A stretch of 5,034 bases of DNA from Prevotellaceae bacterium (GTDB taxonomy: Bacteria > Bacteroidota > Bacteroidia > Bacteroidales > UBA932), in the NCBI GenBank assembly GCA_031275145.1, contig JAISPE010000116.1:1-5034 (forward strand), given 5' to 3'. Made by a program: the position numbers and the translations under genes. A model generated the notes under the pieces. It worked only from the letters and a program-made list of their open reading frames with translations, was not told the DNA's origin and ran no database searches. Shown here piece by piece: positions 1-5,034 of the stretch (within the stretch, counting starts at the first letter, position 1; each line of letters begins with the position of its first letter).

Positions 1-19
1 AACCGGCTTCTCCGGTTTT
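1..19 (+). terminator. Terminator-like hairpin at the left edge
   Basis: AACCGG (1-6) pairs with CCGGTT (12-17) around the loop CTTCT, and the second arm runs into TTTT (16-19). This is the form of an intrinsic terminator for a plus-strand gene lying to the left of the window. The stem may extend further left, where nothing is visible. The T-run is short. A plus-strand reading frame also stays open through the hairpin, so a coding explanation is not fully excluded. Confidence 0.4.
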
Positions 20-344
20 CTATTCATTATTGGTTACAAAATTAGCACGAAAAATTTATTTCGCTTTATTACATATTGCTCTCTTTTTATGACGATTTGT
101 TTTCTCGCCGAATTGCTGATGCCACCCCTGTTTCAGTACTATTACTTTTTCTTCCATTTTACTTTCAGTTTATTCTTTAACTTTCCGCTCCTCTCCGAGC
201 TTCTTTATTTTTAAAAATCTTTTGTACATCTTTTATCTTTTTTCCTTTTTTTATCATTTCAAATATTCTTTATAATTTTACGCCGATTTTACAGACGTAA
301 AACGGCACAAAGATATACAAGATTTTTCGCTTATAAAAATTTTT
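20..344. other. T-rich region without a convincing gene
   Basis: This stretch upstream of the repressor is strongly T-rich on the plus strand, especially 141-280. I see no gene with recognisable homology and no RNA gene. It contains a 12-bp palindrome ATTTTTAAAAAT (207-218), a 5-bp inverted repeat CGAAA/TTTCG (48-52 and 59-63), and a minus-strand TAATTTTG (44 down to 37) that fits the Bacteroidota -7 promoter consensus TAnnTTTG. Two weak reading frames cross it: an open plus frame ending at 214 and a 33-codon minus frame (157 down to 56). Both could arise from base composition alone. The probable use of the region is as the regulatory leader of the repressor gene. Confidence 0.55.
282..306. 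promoter_or_regulatory. Operator-like inverted repeat upstream of the repressor
   Basis: TTTTAC (287-292) and GTAAAA (297-302) form perfect 6-bp arms around AGAC. They are extended by GCCG (282-285) and CGGC (303-306), with one unpaired A at 286, giving ten base pairs in all. The repeat ends 38 bases before the repressor start codon. Just upstream, 273-280 reads TAATTTTA, one base away from the Bacteroidota -7 consensus TAnnTTTG, but I see no good -33 element. Autoregulatory cI/LexA-type repressors usually bind dyad-symmetric sites overlapping their own promoter, so this is a plausible operator. There is no T-run after it on either strand, which argues against a terminator. A 5' UTR hairpin is the alternative. 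Confidence 0.35.
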
Positions 345-1025
345 ATGCAAGAAAATTCACTTATAAAGAAAAATATTTTGAAATTCATTGAATATAAAGG
401 CTTTTCAAAATATAAATTTTATCAAAAAACAGGTATCACTCGCGGTATTTTAGACCAAAATAATGGAATGAGCGAAGAAAATACAGCGAAATTTCTCACC
501 TATTTCCCGGAAATTGATGCTAATTGGTTAGTAACGGGTGAAGGCGAAATGTTAAAAAAAGACATAGAAATGGAAGATAATAAAGAAATGGAAGAGCCTG
601 TAATGGTTTCGGATATCGGCAAGGGGATACCTTATGTGACGCCTCAAGCCGTTGCAGGCTTTGGAAGTGACGACTTTTCAATATCCGAACAGGATGTTAA
701 GGATTACTATACTATACCTATGTTCAAACACTATCATATAGATTTTATGATAGATGTACGAGGCAGCAGTATGGTGCCAAAATATAATAGCGGAGACGTT
801 ATAGCCTGCACAATTATAAATGAACGTACATTTATCCAGTGGAATAAATGTCATGTAATAGCCACACGCGAGCAGGGTATAATTGTAAAACGGTTGCGTC
901 CGTCGGAAAAGGATGGCTACCTTACAGCTGTTTCGGACAATAAAGAATATCCGCCATTTGATGTTCCCGTTTCGGAAATAACAGGGCTTGCGCTGGTTGT
1001 GGGCGTAATAAGATTGGACACATAA
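345..1025 (+). CDS. LexA/cI-like repressor: N-terminal HTH plus S24 peptidase domain
   Basis: A 226-residue transcriptional repressor of the S24 (LexA/UmuD/phage cI) class, acting in the cytoplasm on DNA. Residues about 5-45 form a helix-turn-helix (helices near 6-18, 21-30 and 32-40), followed by the motif WLVTGEGEML (61-70) often seen in Bacteroidota members. Residues 72-95 are an acidic linker. The peptidase domain begins near 96. A104-G105 within AVAGFG lies where LexA is self-cleaved; S142 in GSSMVP is the expected nucleophile and K182 in IVKRL the general base. The A-to-S (38) and S-to-K (40) spacings are close to LexA's (35 and 37), so autocleavage looks intact. The ATG at 345 gives a complete HTH; its leader is AU-rich without a Shine-Dalgarno sequence. 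The nuclease gene starts 51 bases after the stop, suggesting co-transcription. The targets are unknown; a cellular LexA or a phage-type immunity repressor are both possible. Confidence 0.93.
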   Translation: MQENSLIKKNILKFIEYKGFSKYKFYQKTGITRGILDQNNGMSEENTAKFLTYFPEIDANWLVTGEGEMLKKDIEMEDNKEMEEPVMVSDIGKGIPYVTPQAVAGFGSDDFSISEQDVKDYYTIPMFKHYHIDFMIDVRGSSMVPKYNSGDVIACTIINERTFIQWNKCHVIATREQGIIVKRLRPSEKDGYLTAVSDNKEYPPFDVPVSEITGLALVVGVIRLDT

Positions 1026-1030
1026 ATAGA

Positions 1031-1071
1031 ATGTATGAAATTAATGTATAATGTATAAAATTTAAAATTTA
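1031..1071 (+). repeat. Seven-base tandem array before the nuclease start codon
   Basis: Positions 1044-1071 are exactly four heptamers in register: ATGTATA twice (1044-1050, 1051-1057), then AAATTTA twice (1058-1064, 1065-1071). A related ATGTATG lies at 1031-1037. The array fills most of the 51-base gap between the repressor stop and the nuclease ATG at 1077, so it makes up the ribosome-binding region of the nuclease gene. There is no G-rich Shine-Dalgarno sequence here, so a change in copy number would move or alter an A/U-rich initiation region without touching the coding frame. Low sequence complexity is an alternative explanation, but the clean 28-base register is notable. Confidence 0.6.
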
Positions 1072-1076
1072 TAAAT

Positions 1077-2180
1077 ATGGACTTTAAAGATGTAATAAAC
1101 CAGTTGGCGGGAAGAACCGCAAAAGTAAAAGACAGTCTCCAGACCGAAGAGGCCACAAAAACCGCCCTGATTATGCCTTTCTTGCAGGCATTGGGATACG
1201 ATGTGTTTAACCCTTTGGAAGTAGTACCGGAGTATGTTTGCGACATCGGTACCAAAAAAGGAGAAAAAATTGATTATGCCATCCTGAAAGATGGCGAGCC
1301 TATTTTGTTGATTGAGTGTAAGCACTGGAACGAGGACTTAGCCCTGCACGACAATCAATTGTTGCGCTATTTTCATGTGTCAAAAGCCAAATTCGGATTA
1401 TTGACCAATGGAATAAGTTACAGATTCTATACGGACTTGGAAACGGCCAATAAAATGGACGAAAAACCGTTCCTCGAAATCAATATGCTTGATTTAAAAA
1501 ACAATCAAATTGATGAATTGCGGAAATTTCATAAAACATATTTTGACGTAGAGGCTATATTGAGTTCGGCGAATGAATTAAAATACACGGGAGAGTTGAA
1601 GACAATTCTGAATAAAGAATTTTCAACTCCAAGTCCTGAATTTGTTAAACTGTTATCCAAACAGGTATATAATGGAGTTATAACTCCTAAACTCCTAGAA
1701 CAATTTACCTCGCTGGTAAAAAAGTCTATCGCTAACCTTATTAACGACACTATTTCGGACAGATTGAAAAGTGCAATCGAAATAGATAAAACAGAGGAAA
1801 AACAAGAGACAAAGGCCGACACTAAAAAAGAATTACCCGAAGGTGTTGTCTTTATGAATGACGACGGTACAATTGTTACTACGCAAGAGGAAATAGACGG
1901 ATACAATATTGTCAAAGCCATTTTGTATGAAATCATTGACGTGGAACTAATAACCTACCGGGATGCTCAATCATATTTTGCCATCCTATTTGAGGATAAC
2001 AACAGAAAGCCAATATGCAGGCTCTATTTTAACTCATCCACGGTAAAATATATCGCTATCTTTGACGAAAATAAACAAGAAACGAAAAATAAAATCAACT
2101 CGTTGAAAGATATATACAAGTACACAAATGAGCTTAAATCTATTACGTCGTTTTATATGGAGAGTAAAAAAAATAAATAG
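1077..2180 (+). CDS. Stand-alone HsdR-N-type PD-(D/E)XK nuclease-like protein
   Basis: A 367-residue protein resembling the N-terminal nuclease domain of type I restriction R subunits (HSDR_N-like, the COG4748 type), without the helicase motor. Visible PD-(D/E)XK landmarks are E24/E25 in TEEATK, D66 in KIDYAIL, the ECK triad E80-C81-K82 after a hydrophobic strand (ILLIECK), and Q94 in QLLRYF. These suggest an intact metal-dependent nuclease fold of about 155 residues. Residues 155-235 look helical, 235-252 are a charged linker, and about 253-360 form a second conserved-looking domain (GYNIVKAIL, ITYRDAQSYFAIL, RKPICRLYFNSS). No Walker A or DEAD-type motif is present, and no HsdM or HsdS lies nearby, so this is not a complete type I system. 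The length and distinct C-terminal domain argue against a broken HsdR. The start follows a seven-base tandem array. A defence or DNA-processing role is inferred; no substrate can be read from the sequence. Confidence 0.92.
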   Translation: MDFKDVINQLAGRTAKVKDSLQTEEATKTALIMPFLQALGYDVFNPLEVVPEYVCDIGTKKGEKIDYAILKDGEPILLIECKHWNEDLALHDNQLLRYFHVSKAKFGLLTNGISYRFYTDLETANKMDEKPFLEINMLDLKNNQIDELRKFHKTYFDVEAILSSANELKYTGELKTILNKEFSTPSPEFVKLLSKQVYNGVITPKLLEQFTSLVKKSIANLINDTISDRLKSAIEIDKTEEKQETKADTKKELPEGVVFMNDDGTIVTTQEEIDGYNIVKAILYEIIDVELITYRDAQSYFAILFEDNNRKPICRLYFNSSTVKYIAIFDENKQETKNKINSLKDIYKYTNELKSITSFYMESKKNK

Positions 2181-2182
2181 GA

Positions 2183-2331
2183 AAAACGAAACGTCCCTAA
2201 CAGGCGACAACAGGCAATTGTATGGTAAAATAATGAAAAACAATCAAATATTGGGGTATGTAATCATTGGTTGGATGTAGGATTAGGTCGTTTCGTTTTG
2301 CAGTTTTGGGGGCGTTTCGTTTTGCAGTTTT
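2183..2331. repeat. Dispersed copies of CGTTTCGTTTT, two as a 24-base direct repeat
   Basis: The 19-base word CGTTTCGTTTTGCAGTTTT occurs at 2289-2307 and again at 2313-2331, a period of 24 bases. Its first 11 bases occur once more, inverted, at 2183-2193, three bases after the nuclease stop codon. Immediately after that inverted copy lies CCCTAACAGG (2195-2204), a word that recurs in the hairpin at 2354-2386. The spacer therefore reuses a few words in both orientations, as in a decayed non-coding repeat element. No open frame of any length is present. Confidence 0.55.
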
Positions 2332-2353
2332 TAATTAACAGAATTTTCCCGGG

Positions 2354-2388
2354 AACCCTAACAGGGTTTCCAACCCTGTTAGGGTTTT
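2354..2388 (+). terminator. Perfect 15-bp hairpin between convergent genes
   Basis: The arms 2354-2368 (AACCCTAACAGGGTT) and 2372-2386 are exact reverse complements around the loop TCC. On the plus strand the stem runs into TTTT (2385-2388), so it can act as an intrinsic terminator for the nuclease gene that ends at 2180. The strongly symmetric stem would also form in the minus-strand transcript of the permease gene, but without a T-run after it: there it is followed by the 10-bp palindrome TTCCCGGGAA (2346-2355). The copy of CCCTAACAGG at 2195-2204 suggests the stem sequence belongs to a repeat family and may have been recruited as a terminator. Confidence 0.6.
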
Positions 2389-2437
2389 CAGTCAAAAAAA
2401 TTCAGTCAAAAAATCGTAAATCTAAAATCTAAGATTT
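2387..2437. repeat. 14-base and 7-base tandem repeats overlapping the permease stop
   Basis: TTCAGTCAAAAAA occurs at 2387-2399 and 2401-2413, a period of 14. It is followed by three seven-base units: AAATCGT (2411-2417), AAATCTA (2418-2424) and AAATCTA (2425-2431). The last unit contains the complement of the permease stop codon (TAG, 2429-2431). The following AGATTT (2432-2437) is the inverse of AAATCT and encodes the final Lys-Ser, so the array may have formed or replaced the very end of the permease gene. Confidence 0.55.
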
Positions 2438-4813
2438 AATTACGTTTGCCGGATTTTCGTTACCTGCCTTATACGTTTGCCATATCAGCGTAACCAGCGA
2501 AATGGCGGCGGTTACTGTCAGCGCCGCTGCGAACAGCCACCACGATACCGGAGTTTTGTATGCGAAATTCTCCAGATATTTGCTGATGACGAACAGCGCT
2601 GCCGGCGTCGCGACGGCGAAAGCGAAGCCCAGCAGGATGAAATACTTTTTCATCAGCAGGCGCAGGATGTCGGTTATCTGAGCGCCGTTAATCTTGCGTA
2701 TTGCGATTTCCTTACGCCGCTGCCGGATGTCGAACAGCGAGAGCCCGAACAGTCCCAGCATACTGATCACGATAGCGACGCCGGTGAAGACGGTGTATAT
2801 CATCACAATCTTTTTATCCTCTCTGTAAATCCCCGCTATCCGGTCTTCGATAAACGAGTACGAAAATTCGCCGCCGACAAATTCGTCGTACAGGGTTTTC
2901 ATAAAACGGATAACATCCTGCCGGTGTCCGGGCGCAAAAGCGGCTGTTACCGGAAGCGTTTCATGTCCCTTCAGGAAATGAAAAACAACCGGTTTCACCT
3001 GTTTCGACAAATGTTCGGTATGGAAATCCTTCACAACCCCCACGATACGGTAAGGCGGATTAGTCTTCATTTCGTCGCTACGGTTTGCCGACCACCAGAT
3101 ACGTCTGTGCGGCTGCAACAGTCCTTCGCGGTAGTCCGGGATACCGAAATGCTTGAGCGTACTTTCGTTGACAATAAGATTATACGACTCCCGAGTGTCG
3201 GTTTCATTGTCCCACAACCGTCCTTCGAGCAGCTGTATGTCAAACGTTTTGAACCATGTTTCGTCTGCCCATATCAGGCTGGCTGTTTGAAATTCATTGC
3301 CGGCGGGAGTTTTAAACTCGAAACCGTTCCCCATGTCGAAGGGGAACTGTCCGAAACTCCAGCGTTCCAGCAATGGCGAGGCATTAAGTTTTTGCCTTAA
3401 CTTATCGCCCGTTTCTTTGATTTTCTTTATCTCGCTTTCATATTCTTCATCGGACAGGACGAAAGAACTTGCATTCGAAAGTTTCAGAAACGGGACGCTG
3501 ATGATGTTTTCCGTACGGAATCCGAGGTCTTTGTCGAGCATAAAATACAGCTGTTTTGTAAAAAAGGCAGATACGATAATCAGTCCGGTTGTAATGAAAT
3601 ACTGGAAACAGAGGAAAAAATTCCGCGAAAAAAGAAACCTGTGTTTAATGTTCCCCACCGAACTCAACGACCGTACCGGCGAAAAATACCGGTAACGCAG
3701 ATACGGCGCAATGCTCACCGCTACCGGAAGCGCCACGGCAAGAACAAGTGCAAGACAGACGTCGAAACCGAAAACCGGATATTGACGGATACCGAATGTA
3801 TTCTCGACAAAAGGAGACAGCGCCGAGGTAAGCCAGAAAGCAAGGACTAATGCACCGGCTGTCAGCAACATGTTTTCGACTGTCAACTGAACGAAAATCA
3901 CGCCGCCGCCCGCGCCGAACACTTTTTTCATGCCAAATTCCCTGTTCCGCCGGATCATCATCACCGAATAGATGTTGATATAATTCGCCAGTCCGGTCAG
4001 CAGCAGCAGAACTCCCGTCGCTGTCAGGATAAAGATATATGTACGGTTTCCCCGTGAAGACAGTCCGTAACCGCTTATGTTTTTAGCAAAATAGACGTCA
4101 CGGTAAGGGAAAAGCTGATACCGGAGACTGTGTCCCGATGGGGTCTTGAATATAAATTCGCTGTATTGCCGGTTGATCTCCCGGTAATCGACTTCCGGCG
4201 ACAGCAGAAACACGCTGTGCGAGACAAGACTGCCCGCTTCGAGCTGCTTGCCGGTAAGCATGTCGAACGAAAGCAGGCTTTTGGTTTCCGGCATACGGAC
4301 GATTCCGGCAACGGTCAGTATTTTGTTGACGCCGGGATATGAGAGTGTTTTCCCAAGCGGATCTTCCGTTCCGAAGAGTTTTGCTGCAAACGCTTCGGTA
4401 AGAAAAGCGTCTTCCGGACGGCGGAGATTTGTCGCCCCCATCACAACCGTATAGTCGAAAATCTGCAAAAACGAACTGTCGATCATCAGCAGCCGGGCGC
4501 TGTAGCTTGTATTTCCGACAAGAATGTCATCGCCCGTGAAATTAAATGATGAGTATTTCTCCACACCGGAATGATTGAAAAGATTTCGCTCTTCGGGAAA
4601 ACCGGCGAATCCAGGCGCTCCCGGACTGTTGGACGATTCTTCCGTCGTGATATAAATCCTGTCCAGCTTCGTGTTGAAACTGTCCACCGTCAGTTCGCTG
4701 TGGACATAACGTGCAATAATGACCACGCAGGTCAGGCTTAGCGCAAGCCCTAACAGGTTGATTATCGAATACAGCCTGTACCGTACTAATGTGCGTAATG
4801 AATGTTTAAACAT
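2429..4813 (-). CDS. MacB/FtsX-like ABC transporter permease
   Basis: A complete 794-residue inner-membrane permease of the MacB_PCD/FtsX type, the two-module form of about 800 residues common in Bacteroidota. The order is TM1 (about 15-37), a large periplasmic domain (about 40-255), then TM2-TM4 (about 258-282, 305-330, 350-375) with the first FtsX core (NYINIYSVMMIRRNREFGMKK). TM5 (about 398-420) is followed by a second periplasmic domain (about 430-665), then TM6-TM8 (about 668-692, 724-745, 757-779) with the second core (RRKEIAIRKINGA) and the typical end NPANVIKS. Family members work with a separate MacB/LolD-type ATPase, using mechanotransmission to export or extract peptides, lipids or lipoproteins; the substrate here cannot be read. 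No ATPase lies in the window. The ATG has an A/G-rich leader and lies 68 bases after the upstream minus-strand gene. It is more G+C-rich than the left-hand genes, with no frameshift seen. Confidence 0.95.
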   Translation of the reverse strand: MFKHSLRTLVRYRLYSIINLLGLALSLTCVVIIARYVHSELTVDSFNTKLDRIYITTEESSNSPGAPGFAGFPEERNLFNHSGVEKYSSFNFTGDDILVGNTSYSARLLMIDSSFLQIFDYTVVMGATNLRRPEDAFLTEAFAAKLFGTEDPLGKTLSYPGVNKILTVAGIVRMPETKSLLSFDMLTGKQLEAGSLVSHSVFLLSPEVDYREINRQYSEFIFKTPSGHSLRYQLFPYRDVYFAKNISGYGLSSRGNRTYIFILTATGVLLLLTGLANYINIYSVMMIRRNREFGMKKVFGAGGGVIFVQLTVENMLLTAGALVLAFWLTSALSPFVENTFGIRQYPVFGFDVCLALVLAVALPVAVSIAPYLRYRYFSPVRSLSSVGNIKHRFLFSRNFFLCFQYFITTGLIIVSAFFTKQLYFMLDKDLGFRTENIISVPFLKLSNASSFVLSDEEYESEIKKIKETGDKLRQKLNASPLLERWSFGQFPFDMGNGFEFKTPAGNEFQTASLIWADETWFKTFDIQLLEGRLWDNETDTRESYNLIVNESTLKHFGIPDYREGLLQPHRRIWWSANRSDEMKTNPPYRIVGVVKDFHTEHLSKQVKPVVFHFLKGHETLPVTAAFAPGHRQDVIRFMKTLYDEFVGGEFSYSFIEDRIAGIYREDKKIVMIYTVFTGVAIVISMLGLFGLSLFDIRQRRKEIAIRKINGAQITDILRLLMKKYFILLGFAFAVATPAALFVISKYLENFAYKTPVSWWLFAAALTVTAAISLVTLIWQTYKAGNENPANVIKS

Positions 4814-4835
4814 GTTCTTTTTCTTTTTATTTATT

Positions 4836-4910
4836 AGTTATGAGAGAAGAGTTATGAGTTATGAGCGCTGGCGCCAGCCACTCATCTCTCATAACTCATC
4901 TCTTTTAATT
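4836..4910. repeat. 75-base imperfect hairpin built of seven-base units
   Basis: The left arm is in seven-base register: AGTTATG (4836-4842), AGAGAAG (4843-4849), AGTTATG (4850-4856), AGTTATG (4857-4863). The right arm is too: CTCATCT (4881-4887), CTCATAA (4888-4894), CTCATCT (4895-4901). Pairing 4836-4865 with 4881-4910 gives 24 Watson-Crick pairs, two G-T pairs and four mismatches out of 30. The centre holds a perfect 12-bp palindrome, GCTGGCGCCAGC (4867-4878). The right arm overlaps the last codons of the minus-strand gene at 4882-5034. On the minus strand there is no T-run after the hairpin, so a simple intrinsic terminator for that gene is unlikely; a mobile or repeat-family hairpin fits better. 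Confidence 0.7.
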
Positions 4911-5034
4911 CTTTGATTTCGCTTTTCACCTCTTTGCCGGTGAAGGCGACTGCCATAAGCATCACTTTGGAATCAAGATACGCCTCGTAATACTTCCGGT
5001 CGCAGATTTGTTTCATTGCTTCGTTGATTAATCT
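4882..5034 (-). CDS. C-terminus of a probable PD-(D/E)XK nuclease-superfamily protein (partial)
   Basis: Fifty codons and a TGA stop (4882-4884) are visible; the gene begins beyond the right edge. The peptide contains INEAMKQICDRKYYEAYL followed by the hydrophobic strand VMLMAVAFTGKEV. This pattern (alternating helix, Tyr-rich YYE.YL, then a strand and F..K) resembles the C-terminal end of the Bacteroidota AAA-ATPase-like proteins with a PD-(D/E)XK domain (DUF1703/PDDEXK_9 type). The catalytic residues would lie upstream, outside the window, so activity cannot be judged. The last six codons (MSYER and stop) lie within the seven-base repeat hairpin, so the natural C-terminus may have been changed by the repeat. 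The gene points toward the permease 68 bases away and could share its transcript. The family assignment is moderate because only the tail is seen. Confidence 0.65.
   Translation of the reverse strand, partial: RLINEAMKQICDRKYYEAYLDSKVMLMAVAFTGKEVKSEIKELKEMSYER

Noticed and set aside
345..1025. Prophage immunity region
   Set aside because: A cI-like repressor alone is not enough: there is no integrase, excisionase, Cro-like gene or structural gene in the window. The repressor could have a phage origin, but a prophage cannot be claimed.
917..1325. Two minus-strand open frames of 112 and 87 codons
   Set aside because: They overlap the repressor end and the nuclease catalytic region antisense, and have no family resemblance. 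The plus-strand genes explain this DNA.
1077..2180. Complete type I restriction-modification system
   Set aside because: There is no helicase motif in the protein and no methyltransferase or specificity gene in the window, so only an HsdR-N-like nuclease is supported.
345..2180. Toxin-antitoxin pair
   Set aside because: The first protein is a 226-residue S24 repressor and the second a 367-residue nuclease-like protein. Sizes and domains do not match a known toxin-antitoxin family, and nothing shows that they bind each other.
2289..2331. CRISPR-like repeats
   Set aside because: There are only two copies of a 19-base word with a 5-base gap, so there is no room for spacers, and no cas gene is nearby.
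2477..3400. Plus-strand open frame of 307 codons
   Set aside because: It lies wholly antisense to the intact permease and reads as low-complexity Arg/Gln/Glu-rich sequence without a recognisable domain. It is a shadow of the G+C-rich gene on the other strand.

Overview
The window looks like a stretch of a Bacteroidota (probably Bacteroidales) chromosome. The evidence is the family of the 794-residue FtsX/MacB-type permease, a C-terminal fragment resembling the PD-(D/E)XK proteins common in that phylum, a repressor type (short HTH ending WLVTGEGEML plus S24 peptidase) frequent there, and AT-rich gene leaders without a clear Shine-Dalgarno sequence. No rRNA, tRNA, transposase, integrase or CRISPR array was seen.

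Layout. Positions 1-344 are T-rich and hold no convincing gene; they begin with a terminator-like hairpin and end with an operator-like inverted repeat. Two plus-strand genes follow: a LexA/cI-like S24 repressor (345-1025) and, 51 bases downstream, a stand-alone HsdR-N-type PD-(D/E)XK nuclease (1077-2180). A 248-base convergent spacer (2181-2428) holds direct repeats and a perfect 15-bp-arm hairpin. The minus strand then carries a complete MacB/FtsX-like ABC transporter permease (2429-4813) and, upstream of it, the last 50 codons of a probable PD-(D/E)XK nuclease-superfamily protein (4882-5034), which runs off the right edge.

How the parts may work together. The repressor keeps an apparent Ala-Gly self-cleavage site and the Ser/Lys dyad, so it could be inactivated by RecA after DNA damage. 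If it represses its own promoter and the two genes share a transcript, the nuclease would be damage- or phage-inducible. That is inference from gene order. The permease has no ATPase partner in the window and no visible link to the left-hand pair. Hand counts suggest the left pair is AT-richer (20-21 G+C per 60 bases in two sampled lines) than the permease (32-36 per 60), consistent with separate origins.

The most unusual DNA structure is a set of short tandem arrays with a seven-base period at gene borders: before the nuclease start codon, across the permease stop codon, and in a 75-base imperfect hairpin that supplies the last codons of the right-hand gene. The repressor-nuclease pair is the best candidate for a functional system. 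I cannot show that it is undescribed.
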